Source: Rhodobacteraceae bacterium F11138
Lineage (GTDB): Bacteria > Pseudomonadota > Alphaproteobacteria > Rhodobacterales > Rhodobacteraceae
Reading direction: 5' to 3'
DNA length: 64,000 bases
Assembly (NCBI GenBank): GCA_016521575.1
Contig: JAEKDP010000001.1
Coordinates: forward strand, 601,894-665,893
The notes below the pieces were generated by a model, which was not told the DNA's origin, made no database searches, and saw nothing but the letters and a program-made list of their open reading frames with translations. Of this stretch, positions 8,358 to 16,788 are shown piece after piece. Both the position numbers and the translations under genes were made by a program. Every line of letters begins with the position of its first letter. Within the stretch, counting starts at the first letter, position 1.

Positions 8358-9294
8358 TCAGCAACCAAAGGAACACACCGGCACCGATCACGCCCAGCAC
8401 GGTCCCTACCGGAATTTCATGCGGATACCGCAACAGGCGCCCCAACAGATCGCACCCCAGCACCAGTACCGCTCCGGCGAGTGCAACCCGTGGCAGGGCC
8501 TGCCGCAGGTTGTCCCCCTGCAGCCGACTGACGATATTGGGCACGACCAGCCCCACGAAAGGGATCATGCCGACGGTCACGACGGTTATCGCGGTGACGA
8601 CCGAAACCGCCAGAAGCCCAAGCGCCATCACCTGGCGGTATCCCAGCCCCAGGTTCACCGCCGCATCCCGACCCAGCCCGACAATGGTCAGCTGATCGGC
8701 CGCCAGATAGGCCAATGCGGCTGCCAGCCCGGCGATCCACAGCATTTCATAGCGGCCGCGCACAATGGCGGAAAATTCGCCGTTGATCCAGGTGTCGACG
8801 AACTGCAACAGGTCGTTTTCATAGGCCAGAAAGGTCACCGCCGCGCCGATCACGCCACCATAGACCAGCCCGGTCAGGGGAACCAGCATGGGTTGCTGAA
8901 CCGGCAACCGCGATACCATGACCAGAAATACGGCCGTCCCTGTCAGCGCGGCCAGAGTTGCACCGGCCATCTGCGCGATCATCGGCAGGCCGGGCGCGGC
9001 CAGGGTCAGCACGACGATACCCAGTGCCGCGCTTTGGGCGGTGCCTGCGGTGGCGGGTTCCACGAAACGGTTGCGTGCCAGAATCTGCATGATCAACCCG
9101 GCAACGGCCAGCGACGCACCGGTCAGGATCACGGCCAGCGTGCGCGGCAGCCGCCCGGCCAGAAACAGGTGCCGGGCCTGGGGATCGAACAGCAGATCGG
9201 TGGGCGCGATGCCTTGTGCCCCCACCAGCAAAGAGGCCACGCTCAGCAGCGCCAACAGGCAGCACAGCGATGCAAACGTGGCCCGCGGGGTCAC
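8332..9294 (-). CDS. Iron-chelate ABC transporter permease (FecCD family), first
   Basis: This 320-residue FecCD-type permease has the typical N-terminal LAGRLPRTLAVILTGASLAVAGLIMQ region and a C-terminal IPFVGLVVPNIVSRL segment. The longer open frame starts inside the binding-protein gene and is unlikely. I chose GTG 9294, which shares a GTGA overlap with the binding-protein stop and points to translational coupling. It is the second gene of the operon. Confidence 0.9.
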   Translation of the reverse strand: MTPRATFASLCCLLALLSVASLLVGAQGIAPTDLLFDPQARHLFLAGRLPRTLAVILTGASLAVAGLIMQILARNRFVEPATAGTAQSAALGIVVLTLAAPGLPMIAQMAGATLAALTGTAVFLVMVSRLPVQQPMLVPLTGLVYGGVIGAAVTFLAYENDLLQFVDTWINGEFSAIVRGRYEMLWIAGLAAALAYLAADQLTIVGLGRDAAVNLGLGYRQVMALGLLAVSVVTAITVVTVGMIPFVGLVVPNIVSRLQGDNLRQALPRVALAGAVLVLGCDLLGRLLRYPHEIPVGTVLGVIGAGVFLWLLNVRPRHAG

Positions 9295-10184
9295 TTGAAC
9301 GCAGCCGTGATCTGATCCAGCAGGTTGGACGTCGCTTGATAGCCGCCGGTGGCGATATACAGCGTGGCGGGGTCCAGATAGACGATATGCCCATCCTGCC
9401 AGGCCTGTGTTTCCCGCACGATGTCGTTGTCCAGCACCTCCTGGGCCATCTGGCCGTCCTGACCGATGGCGGCAACCCGGTCCAGAACGATCAGCCAATC
9501 CGGATTCGCATGCAGGATGTATTCAAAGGACACGGCTTCGCCATGCGAGGAGTCCGCGATATCCGGGACGGCGGCGGGGATGCCCAATTCGTCATGCAGC
9601 CATCCGAAGCGCGAATTCGGACCATAGGCGGAAATTTTGGGGCCATTGGTCATCACGATAAGCGCGGTCCCCTTGTCGCGGACGGCGTCGCGCGCGCTTT
9701 GCAGCCGGGTGTCCAGATCCTGCTTCAGCTTTTGCGCGCGGTCTTCGCGGTCAAACATGATGCCGAACGTATCCAGCGACTTGTCGACCTGTGCCACCAG
9801 ATCCTGGCCACCGAAAACGGTTTCCATCACCGGGGCGATCCGGCTCAGATCTTTGGCCTTGGTCGCGCTGCGGGCTCCGACGATGATCAGGTCGGGGTCA
9901 TAGACATGCAGGGCTTCGAAATCCGGCTCAAACAATGTCCCGACCAATGCCGCGTCGTCCTGTTGGTCTGTCAGATAGTCGACATAGACCTTTTGCACGC
10001 GCGCGCCGACCGGGATGTCCATCGCCTGCAGGGTGTCCAGGGCGGCCACGTCATAGACGGCGATGCGTTCGGGGGGATGTTCCAGCGTGACGTCGCCTGC
10101 GGCTGAAGACACCGTGATCGAGGCCGCAGGCAATGCCGATGTGATCAGGGCGGCCAGGCTGAAAGCCAGAGTCCGGGTTTTCAT
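9291..10184 (-). CDS. Periplasmic iron-chelate binding protein
   Basis: This 297-residue class III substrate-binding protein has a signal peptide (MKTRTLAFSLAALITSALPA) and typical FatB/CeuA-like segments: HPPERIAVYDVAALDTLQAM, EPDFEALHVYDPDLIIVGAR and NPDWLIVLDR. It delivers a ferric siderophore or similar chelate to the permeases. The family resemblance suggests a catecholate or petrobactin-like ligand, but sequence alone cannot fix it. ATG 10184 has an AAGGAA ribosome site; the frame continues upstream to 10499 through a divergent gene and is not used. It is the first gene of the operon. Confidence 0.9.
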   Translation of the reverse strand: MKTRTLAFSLAALITSALPAASITVSSAAGDVTLEHPPERIAVYDVAALDTLQAMDIPVGARVQKVYVDYLTDQQDDAALVGTLFEPDFEALHVYDPDLIIVGARSATKAKDLSRIAPVMETVFGGQDLVAQVDKSLDTFGIMFDREDRAQKLKQDLDTRLQSARDAVRDKGTALIVMTNGPKISAYGPNSRFGWLHDELGIPAAVPDIADSSHGEAVSFEYILHANPDWLIVLDRVAAIGQDGQMAQEVLDNDIVRETQAWQDGHIVYLDPATLYIATGGYQATSNLLDQITAAFK

Positions 10185-10268
10185 GCGGGTTCCTTTGCAA
10201 AGTTCTGATTGCGGTTGCGGTCGAATGCGTCGATCCTTAAGTTGATAAAAAAGATAAGGAAAGAGAAA

Positions 10269-10553
10269 ATGATCACCAGCAAAGCCGTTCTGCCCACAGC
10301 GCACGGCCGGAAATATCTGGGCCAGTTGTGCAAGCATTTCGCCCATAAGATTGAAGTCGAATATTCGGACTCTGAAGGCACCTGTGCGCTGCCGACCGGA
10401 CCGGCGCGGCTGTATGCCGGAGATACGGACATCCGCATGGAGGTGGATGTGGAAAGCCCCGAAGACCTGCCCAGGGCGCAGGGCATCATCGAAAGCCACA
10501 TTCTGCGGTTCGCCTTTCGCGAAAACATCGACAAGCTGGAATGGACCGACTGA
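10269..10553 (+). CDS. DUF2218 domain protein
   Basis: The 94-residue product matches the DUF2218 family: SKAVLPTAHGRKYLGQLCKHFAHKIEVEY, then a middle strand region and a C-terminal RAQGIIESHILRFAFRE. Members are small, soluble and often encoded beside siderophore transport genes; the function is unknown. It is divergent from the binding-protein gene, sharing an 84-bp promoter region. The start at 10269 is preceded by AAGGAAAGAGA. Two copies of a 21-bp repeat begin at its stop codon. Confidence 0.8.
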   Translation: MITSKAVLPTAHGRKYLGQLCKHFAHKIEVEYSDSEGTCALPTGPARLYAGDTDIRMEVDVESPEDLPRAQGIIESHILRFAFRENIDKLEWTD

Positions 10554-10591
10554 ACCGGATGAATCAGAAACTGAACCGGATGAATCAGAAT
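10550..10591. repeat. Two tandem copies of a 21-bp unit
   Basis: The unit CTGAACCGGATGAATCAGAA plus one base occurs twice head to tail (10550-10570 and 10571-10591) and differs only in the last base. The DUF2218 stop codon lies inside the first copy. The repeat sits between the convergent DUF2218 and tonB genes. Confidence 0.9.
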
Positions 10592-10601
10592 CGGTGACAT
10601 C

Positions 10602-11459
10602 TCAGGGCTTCATGTTCACCGGCAGGGAAAATCTGAACACCGGGGCGGTCAGCTCTTTTGGTGCGGCCGGAAACCGGCCCGCCCGTTTGACAGCGTTCAC
10701 CGCGGCCGAGTCCAACTGCGGATGCCCCGAAGATCTGCGGACCGAAACCGACTGCAATTGTCCGGATCGGCTGATGCTGACCTGCAACAGGACCTGGCCC
10801 TTGGCGCGGACTCCCCGGGGATATTTCTTGCGGCGTTCCACCTGCGCCCGGATTTTTGCGCCCCAGGTCGCGATCAGGCTGGCCTTCTGACCTGACGACA
10901 GCGTTTTCGTCTTTGCTTTTCCGCTGTTTCCGGCCTGGGACGAACCACCGGACCCCGCTGCTTTCTGCGATGCGGACCCGGCTGTGGCCGGCTGTGCCTT
11001 GCGCGCGGGCTTGGCCGTTTTCCTGGGCTGCACCTTCGGGCGGGGCTTTGGCTTGGTGTCGGGCTTTGCCATCGGTTGTGGCGCGGGTTCCGGGGGCGGT
11101 GGAGGCGGTGCCGCCGTTGTATCCGGGGTTGGCGCTTCGGGGGGTTTGGGGGCTTGCAGGGCCGCCATCTTCAGTTCGGCATTGGGGGCGTCATCCATGC
11201 GCACCGAAGCCATCGGCAACAGGTCAGGTTCCGCCGGGGCCGTGGGTTGGGTCACATCCAGGGATTGCCGGACTTCCGGCGGGCGGGTCCATTCCGCCAC
11301 CATGGTTTCGATCTGCGGTGTTGCACCGGCCAGGGAAATCAGCGCCTCGCCGCCGGCACCGCCTGCATCGGCACCGCTTTGGGGCCAATCGGCCATGATG
11401 GCGACATGCAACCCGATGGCCAGGGTTCCGAACAGGAAGGCTTCTGCTGTCTTTCTCAT
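10602..11459 (-). CDS. tonB: TonB energy transducer
   Basis: This 285-residue protein has one N-terminal membrane anchor, then a long Pro-, Lys- and Ala-rich periplasm-spanning part (PPPPPPEPAPQPMAKPDTKPK region). The C-terminal TonB domain carries YPRGVRAKGQVLLQVSISRSGQLQSVSV and ends FRFSLPVNMKP. It couples the proton motive force from ExbB/ExbD to outer-membrane receptors. It is the last gene of the receptor-exbB-exbD-exbD-tonB operon. Confidence 0.93.
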   Translation of the reverse strand: MRKTAEAFLFGTLAIGLHVAIMADWPQSGADAGGAGGEALISLAGATPQIETMVAEWTRPPEVRQSLDVTQPTAPAEPDLLPMASVRMDDAPNAELKMAALQAPKPPEAPTPDTTAAPPPPPPEPAPQPMAKPDTKPKPRPKVQPRKTAKPARKAQPATAGSASQKAAGSGGSSQAGNSGKAKTKTLSSGQKASLIATWGAKIRAQVERRKKYPRGVRAKGQVLLQVSISRSGQLQSVSVRRSSGHPQLDSAAVNAVKRAGRFPAAPKELTAPVFRFSLPVNMKP

Positions 11460-11466
11460 GCCGATT

Positions 11467-11850
11467 CTAGTCCGGGCTGACGATCAGTTCGATGCGGGAC
11501 AGTCCCGCGCCTGCGAGACGGCGCATCAGGGCCGCCAGCTTCGCGGCTTCGACCTGTCTATCGGCGGCCAGCAACACTCGCTGGTCCTGCTGTACCTCTG
11601 CCGTCAGGGCCTCGAACACCGCATCGCCGCTGATGTCTCCAAAATAGGGCACGCCTTCTGCGTCGAGATACAGCTTGGCTTCGGCCACGGGTTCGCCACC
11701 GGACCCGGACTGGGGCGCGGTGATCTCGATCGGGTCGGGCGGCGCGACTTGCGACGTCATCAGAAAGAAGATCAACAGCAGGAACACCACGTTGATCATC
11801 GGAACGATGCTTTCGCCGCCCGGCCGACGCGTTGGAGAGGACAGGTTCAT
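11467..11850 (-). CDS. exbD: ExbD/TolR-type biopolymer transporter, second copy
   Basis: This 127-residue protein has one N-terminal helix preceded by ESIVPMINVVFLLLIFFLMTS. Here the usual channel Asp of the helix (PMIDVVF) is Asn. The periplasmic part ends with RRLAGAGLSRIELIVSP. ExbD works with ExbB to energise TonB. The Asp-to-Asn change suggests this copy may not carry the proton-accepting residue, in contrast to its neighbour. It starts 3 bp after the stop of the other exbD. Confidence 0.9.
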   Translation of the reverse strand: MNLSSPTRRPGGESIVPMINVVFLLLIFFLMTSQVAPPDPIEITAPQSGSGGEPVAEAKLYLDAEGVPYFGDISGDAVFEALTAEVQQDQRVLLAADRQVEAAKLAALMRRLAGAGLSRIELIVSPD

Positions 11851-11853
11851 GGC

Positions 11854-12231
11854 TTACTCCACCAGCACGATGGATTTGAAACCCGCGGCGCGCAGGGCGT
11901 CGGTCACGGTCACGATCCGTTGCAGCGTGGCCTGGTCCTGTCCCCGCAGAATCAGCATGTCGTCGGGGGTCTTGACCAGTTCGGCCAGGGTCGCCGCAAG
12001 GGCGGTTTCGTCCAGCGCCCGGCCATTCAGCCGCACCCCGTCGGGGGACACGTCGATCAGCCGGGGCGGCCCGTCATAGGTCCCCCCCGCGCCGGCCAGG
12101 GGCAGCGGCAGGACCTGATCCAGACCGAAACGCGACGCCAGCATGAAAAAGACCAGCAACAGGAACACCACGTCGATCATCGGCGTCAGGCTGGGTCGTC
12201 TGGACCTGCGGGGCGTGTCGAGACCGGTCAT
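11854..12231 (-). CDS. exbD: ExbD/TolR-type biopolymer transporter, first copy
   Basis: This 125-residue protein has the canonical SLTPMIDVVFLLLVFFMLAS helix including the proton-path Asp, and a periplasmic domain ending ALRAAGFKSIVLVE. It pairs with ExbB directly upstream (6-bp gap). Two tandem exbD genes in one TonB operon suggest a mixed ExbD oligomer. Confidence 0.93.
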   Translation of the reverse strand: MTGLDTPRRSRRPSLTPMIDVVFLLLVFFMLASRFGLDQVLPLPLAGAGGTYDGPPRLIDVSPDGVRLNGRALDETALAATLAELVKTPDDMLILRGQDQATLQRIVTVTDALRAAGFKSIVLVE

Positions 12232-12237
12232 GCTGGA

Positions 12238-13224
12238 TCACTCGGCGGCCAGGGCGGGTTCTTCGATGTATTCCGCGCGTGGTTCGGCCACGAAAATACG
12301 GGTGACCGCGTCTTCGATATCGCGGCGCATCCGGTCGATGACCGCTTCGAACCAGCTGAGCGCGGCCGAGGCCGGAATCGCGACGGCCATACCCGCCGCG
12401 GTGGTCAGCAGGGCTTCCCAGATCCCGCCGGCCAACAGGGCAGGGTCCGCGCGCGATCCGCTTTCCTGCAACGCCTGGAATGCGGCGATCATGCCCAGAA
12501 CCGTGCCAAGCAGGCCCAGAAGCGGGGCAATCGTTGCGATCAGTTCCAGCGCGCGCAGACCGGTGGCGGCCTCGGCCAGTTCGTGTTTCGCCACGCGCAG
12601 CGTTTCTTCGCGCGCCAGATCATCCGGTTTTTCGTCCCGGGCGGCAATCGCGGCGCGCACCACCTTGGAACGCACGCCCCGCCGGGCGGCGACAATGTCG
12701 CGGGCCTGCCGGGTGTTTCCGGCTTCATAGGCGGAAACGGCTTTGCGGGCCCGACCCTTTGACCAGGCCCCAATCAGCGCCAGGCGCCAGATTTTCCACA
12801 GGATGACGGCGACGGTGATGACCGAAAGGGCGGCAATCGCCCAGATCGACGGGCCGCCGTCACGCAGGAACACGGCGGCCTTGTCCGAGGCGGATTGCAG
12901 CACCAGTGTTTCGTCCTGAACCGTTTCGGGCAGATACCCGCGCAGCGCGTCGAAATAGGGTTCGGTCAACGACGGTTCCGGTTCCGGCTCAGCGATGATC
13001 GGTTCGGAAGACGTTTCCGTTTGGGATGCGGGCAGCGGGTCGACAGCGGACTCGGCTGGCGTGCTTTGCGCATCGGGCTGTAGCGGCGCAACAGGTTGCG
13101 TTTGCGCCTGCGGGACGGGCGGGGCAGCCGGGGCGGCGGGCGCGGACTGTTGTGCAGAGGCCGCGCCCGCCGCACACATTGCTGCGGCGATCAGACAGGC
13201 AATCGAACGTATGTGGCGAGTCAT
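12238..13224 (-). CDS. exbB: ExbB/MotA-TolQ family proton channel protein
   Basis: This 328-residue protein has a signal peptide (MTRHIRSIACLIAAAMCAAGAASA), a Pro/Gln/Glu-rich periplasmic segment (about 25-95) and a first membrane helix near 125-150. The conserved core carries LELIATIAPLLGLLGTVLGMIAAF and WEALLTTAAGMAVAIPASAALSWF. The extended N terminus is typical of alphaproteobacterial ExbB. It forms the inner-membrane motor with the two ExbD proteins for TonB. ATG 13224 places the signal peptide at the start. Confidence 0.93.
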   Translation of the reverse strand: MTRHIRSIACLIAAAMCAAGAASAQQSAPAAPAAPPVPQAQTQPVAPLQPDAQSTPAESAVDPLPASQTETSSEPIIAEPEPEPSLTEPYFDALRGYLPETVQDETLVLQSASDKAAVFLRDGGPSIWAIAALSVITVAVILWKIWRLALIGAWSKGRARKAVSAYEAGNTRQARDIVAARRGVRSKVVRAAIAARDEKPDDLAREETLRVAKHELAEAATGLRALELIATIAPLLGLLGTVLGMIAAFQALQESGSRADPALLAGGIWEALLTTAAGMAVAIPASAALSWFEAVIDRMRRDIEDAVTRIFVAEPRAEYIEEPALAAE

Positions 13225-13248
13225 GAAACGGCTTTCTGCATCATTAGA

Positions 13249-13269
13249 GCGGCCCCGTTGCGGGGCCGC
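13249..13269 (-). terminator. GC-rich hairpin between TonB receptor and exbB
   Basis: The arms GCGGCCCC and GGGGCCGC (8 perfect pairs) enclose a 5-nt loop in the 53-bp gap between the receptor stop and exbB start. No U-run follows on the minus strand. It may therefore stabilise the receptor mRNA or attenuate read-through rather than fully terminate. Confidence 0.55.
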
Positions 13270-13277
13270 CATAGGGT

Positions 13278-15209
13278 TTAAAAGGTCAGGCTGGCGGACA
13301 GTACAATGGCACGTCCGGGCTCATAAAGCGGCACGATCAGATCGTTCTGCCCACCGCCGTTTGAGCTACGGTTCATATAGGTTTCGTTGAACAGGTTGTT
13401 GACTTCGGCCCGGATCGTCAAGCCCGGAATGTTCCGCGGCTGATAGACCGCATAGATGTCCACGACCTCATAGGCGGGCAGCGCATACATGGCCATGCCG
13501 CGCCCGCCGATAACGCCCTGGGTCTTGTCGTTTTCCAGCGCGATCGAGGCGGTGCCCCCGATATGCCATTCGTCGTTCAGATGGTGAATGGCCTGCAATC
13601 CGAAAAGATGGCCGGTCGGGATTCCGAAATAATCGTTGGTGGTGCTGGGGGTGCTGCCGTCCTGCGTGACGTCCGCATAGGTATAGTTCAGGCGGACCGA
13701 CCCCTGACCGTATGTATATCCGATGGTTGCGTCGATCCCCTGGGTTTCAATATCGACCGAAGCGCCGCGCGTCGGGATGTTGACATATTGTGCGCCCTTG
13801 ATCTCGGTATAAAACAGCGAGGCCCCGCCGTCCCAGCGCCCGTCCGCATAGCTGAACCCGGCCCGCGCACTGTTGGAACGCGACGGCTCCATGCCCTCAT
13901 AGGTCCAATAGGATCCGAAGGCATCGATCACGGCGGCTTCGCCCAGGGCATACCCGCCCCAGACGCTGGACAGACCGGCGGACAGGGTCCAGTTGGCGTC
14001 GATCGCATAGTCCAGCGATGCGTTGCCGCTCAGACCGCCTGAACTGAACTTGGAGCCATCCTGCCCGGTAAACCACTGGTAGTCATAGCGCCCGCCATAT
14101 GAGACGGACAGGCGATCGGTGACATTCTGTCGCGCTTGCGCATACAGGCCGACATTGCGGGATTTTTCGGTGGCTTGCGCGCCGAAATCGCCCCCCGTGG
14201 CCTCGTCGTCAAAGAAATCCAGCCCGGCTGTAACCGTACCGCCGCCGATCAGGAACTGATTCTGGATCTTGCCGTTGATCGTGGTGGTCGTGCCCGAGCG
14301 TTGCTCATTCTCGTATTTCTGTTCACCATATGCCAGGACGATTTCAGGAGCCAGCCAGCCATCCAGGCTTTCGTCGCTATAGGCCAGACGATAGCCGGTT
14401 CGGCTGGAGCGGACCTGTCCCAGAACGGGCGGTCTGCCGACCAGGCCGCCGAAATTCGGGCGGCTCTGGCGCAGGGCGTCGTCTTCGGTATAGTCGGCCG
14501 AGAATTCGATCCGTTTGCCGGCGTCCGATGTATAGGCGAATTTCGCCAGGTACGAATCGCTGTTGGCGCTGCTGCCGGCCACGGTGTTGCCGTCGCCATC
14601 CTTGTAGTCGTCGCCGCGCGCACCGGAATAGTTCAGCAGATATTCAAAGCCCTCGCTTTGGCCGAACACCGTGGTGCTGCCATAAAAGGTGTTGCCGTTG
14701 CTGGAATAGTTCAAACGGAAACGCCCGCCTATTGTCTGCCCATCCTGCAACAGGTCACGGGCATCCATGGTTTCATACTGGATCGCCCCCCCCAGGGCCT
14801 GCGGTCCGATGTCCGCCGTGGCGACGCCCGGCGTGACCGTGACGGCCTTGAGCAGGCTGGGGTCGAACAACACGTTGCCCGCATGGTGAAATGAGCCCTT
14901 GTTCTGACGCGCGCCGTCGATCGTGACGTTCAGTTGGCTTTCTTCGATCCCGTGGACAAATGTTTTCTGTGCAACCGGCAGGGCACCACCGCTGTTGACA
15001 ACGGTCTGTCCGTCAAAGACCTCGCCCAGGTTGGCGGGGTCTGTCGCCTGGATCGCGTCGCTGTCAATGGTCAGCTGGCCGGTCTCATCGTCCTCGCGCT
15101 CGACGTTGATGGGATCGAGTTGCAGGCCGCCCTGATCCTGAGCGTACGCCGGCAGAGCTGACAAGACGGCGGTCGATACCAACAGGCATCCGGTTGTTGT
15201 TTTCCACAT
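13278..15209 (-). CDS. TonB-dependent outer-membrane receptor (iron chelate or haem)
   Basis: This 643-residue beta-barrel receptor has a signal peptide ending ALPAYAQ and a TonB-box-like LDPINVE. The plug domain carries VHGIEESQLNVTIDGARQNKG and PQALGGAIQYET. The barrel ends in the receptor C terminus NNLFNETYMNRS...GRAIVLSASLTF with terminal Phe. The FHHAG plug segment recalls haem receptors, but I do not see a decisive FRAP/NPNL pair, so haem versus siderophore stays open. It heads the exbB-exbD-exbD-tonB operon. ATG 15209 follows a GAGGG ribosome site and gives a proper signal peptide. Confidence 0.9.
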   Translation of the reverse strand: MWKTTTGCLLVSTAVLSALPAYAQDQGGLQLDPINVEREDDETGQLTIDSDAIQATDPANLGEVFDGQTVVNSGGALPVAQKTFVHGIEESQLNVTIDGARQNKGSFHHAGNVLFDPSLLKAVTVTPGVATADIGPQALGGAIQYETMDARDLLQDGQTIGGRFRLNYSSNGNTFYGSTTVFGQSEGFEYLLNYSGARGDDYKDGDGNTVAGSSANSDSYLAKFAYTSDAGKRIEFSADYTEDDALRQSRPNFGGLVGRPPVLGQVRSSRTGYRLAYSDESLDGWLAPEIVLAYGEQKYENEQRSGTTTTINGKIQNQFLIGGGTVTAGLDFFDDEATGGDFGAQATEKSRNVGLYAQARQNVTDRLSVSYGGRYDYQWFTGQDGSKFSSGGLSGNASLDYAIDANWTLSAGLSSVWGGYALGEAAVIDAFGSYWTYEGMEPSRSNSARAGFSYADGRWDGGASLFYTEIKGAQYVNIPTRGASVDIETQGIDATIGYTYGQGSVRLNYTYADVTQDGSTPSTTNDYFGIPTGHLFGLQAIHHLNDEWHIGGTASIALENDKTQGVIGGRGMAMYALPAYEVVDIYAVYQPRNIPGLTIRAEVNNLFNETYMNRSSNGGGQNDLIVPLYEPGRAIVLSASLTF

Positions 15210-15288
15210 AGTACCCTCGGGAATCCTATTTTCTTTTTGTTGTCCGAGCTGGCTGTGAAGAATGGCTGACTCATGTAATTCGTGCCCG

Positions 15289-15317
15289 CACTTATTTTCC
15301 CCTACAAAATTTGTCAA
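15289..15317 (-). promoter_or_regulatory. Candidate promoter and palindrome upstream of the TonB receptor
   Basis: On the minus strand a perfect -35 hexamer TTGACA (15312-15317) is followed after 17 bp by a weak -10 TAAGTG (15289-15294). The 11-bp palindrome ACAAA-A-TTTGT (15304-15314) overlaps the -35 and spacer. This would suit a repressor site, possibly iron-responsive; the regulator is not identifiable. Confidence 0.45.
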
Positions 15318-15435
15318 CTACTGCAGGTCCGGGGGGCATCCGGCAAAATCGGGGGGTCACGCAAACGACGCGCCACTGCAATAATGATATCAAACTTGAT
15401 CCCGCGGGTGGGGTCGGGCATGGGGTCTTGCACAC

Positions 15436-16788
15436 ATGGTATGGGCGGGAATGATGCAATTCGATCTGGAAAACCTACCGGACATCGTACAGCAGGCCGC
15501 CGGATACGCGTTGCAGGGCTGGGACCTGGGCAGAAGCTGGCTGCTCAGCCCCGCGGCCTGGATGCAGTTCGCGTTGCTGGTTGCCGCCTATCTTGTGGCG
15601 GTGCTGGTGGCGCGCCGGGTGCGTCCGGCGCTGACCCGGGTTCTGGAACCGCCCGAGGATCAGCGCGGCCTGATCGCCATCCTGCGCCGCTTCGTACTGT
15701 CCCTTGCGCCGCTGCTTCTGCCGCTGCTGGCATATATGTTTACCGGCATCGGCGAAAGCGTGGTGCGGTCGATGTTCGACAGCGGTGCGGTGATCGCCTT
15801 TGGCAAACGGGTCTTCTTGTTCCTGGCCGCGCGAATCCTGGTCCGCCAGATCATCAGGGAACCCTTCTTGAAGCTGCTGGGCACCTATGTGTTGTTGCCT
15901 CTGGCGGTGTTGTACATGTTCGGGTTGCTGGATGTGGTCAGCGCCAGGTTGACGGAAACCACGATCGGGCTGGGCAATATCAGGTTCTCGCTGATGTCGC
16001 TGGTGCGCGGCGCGATCGCGGGCAGTCTGCTGTTCTGGCTGGGGCGCTGGTCCAATGACCAGTCCAGCGCCTTTATCGGCCGTCAACAGCAGATGCGCCC
16101 GGCGACGCGTGAACTGGCGATCAAGGCGGCGGAAATCACCATCTTCGGCGTCGCCTTCATCCTGCTGATGAATATCATGGGCATCAACCTGTCGACGCTT
16201 GCGGTGTTGGGCGGTGCCATTGGCGTCGGCCTGGGCTTTGGCCTGCAAAAGATCGCCTCGAACTTCATTTCCGGGGTCATCCTGCTGCTGGAAGGGCAGG
16301 CGACGGTCGGGGATTATGTGGAACTGGACGGGGGCGAGGCGGGCACGATCGTAAAGATGACAGCCCGCGCCGCGATCCTGGAAACCTTTGACGGGCGCTG
16401 GATCGTGGTGCCGAACGAAGATTTCATCACCACGCGGGTGGTCAATTATTCCGACAGCGGCTCGGCAAACCGGTACGAAGCGCCATTCTCGGTCAGCTAT
16501 GATACCGACATCAACAAGGTCCCCGAGATCATCGAACAGGCGGTCGCCAAGCTGCCTTTCGTGTTGCAGGAACCCGACGGACCCGACTGCGAGCTGCGCG
16601 GCTTCGGCGACAGCGGGGTGGATTTTGCCGTCGAATTCTGGGTCAACGGCATAGATGACGGGCGAAACAAGTTCACACCCAAGGTGTTGTTCGCGGTCTG
16701 GAACGCACTCAAGGACAACGACATCGAAATTCCCTATCCGCACCGCGTGATCGAATTGAAGGGCGGCCTGCCAGGGTCCGAGACATGA
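15436..16788 (+). CDS. MscS-family mechanosensitive ion channel
   Basis: The 450-residue product has several N-terminal helices. The MscS pore helix and beta domain follow: LAVLGGAIGVGLGFGLQKIASNF, FISGVILLLEGQATVGDYVELDG and the VPNEDFITTRVVNYS segment. It protects cells against hypo-osmotic shock. It is larger than E. coli MscS because of extra N-terminal helices. ATGs at 15436, 15451 and 15454 are all possible starts. It overlaps the next gene by 4 bp (ATGA), suggesting coupled translation. Confidence 0.88.
   Translation: MVWAGMMQFDLENLPDIVQQAAGYALQGWDLGRSWLLSPAAWMQFALLVAAYLVAVLVARRVRPALTRVLEPPEDQRGLIAILRRFVLSLAPLLLPLLAYMFTGIGESVVRSMFDSGAVIAFGKRVFLFLAARILVRQIIREPFLKLLGTYVLLPLAVLYMFGLLDVVSARLTETTIGLGNIRFSLMSLVRGAIAGSLLFWLGRWSNDQSSAFIGRQQQMRPATRELAIKAAEITIFGVAFILLMNIMGINLSTLAVLGGAIGVGLGFGLQKIASNFISGVILLLEGQATVGDYVELDGGEAGTIVKMTARAAILETFDGRWIVVPNEDFITTRVVNYSDSGSANRYEAPFSVSYDTDINKVPEIIEQAVAKLPFVLQEPDGPDCELRGFGDSGVDFAVEFWVNGIDDGRNKFTPKVLFAVWNALKDNDIEIPYPHRVIELKGGLPGSET

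Noticed and set aside
10984-12762. 592-residue plus-strand frame
   Set aside because: It is antisense to tonB, both exbD genes and exbB, and its product is low-complexity Gly, Gln and Arg.
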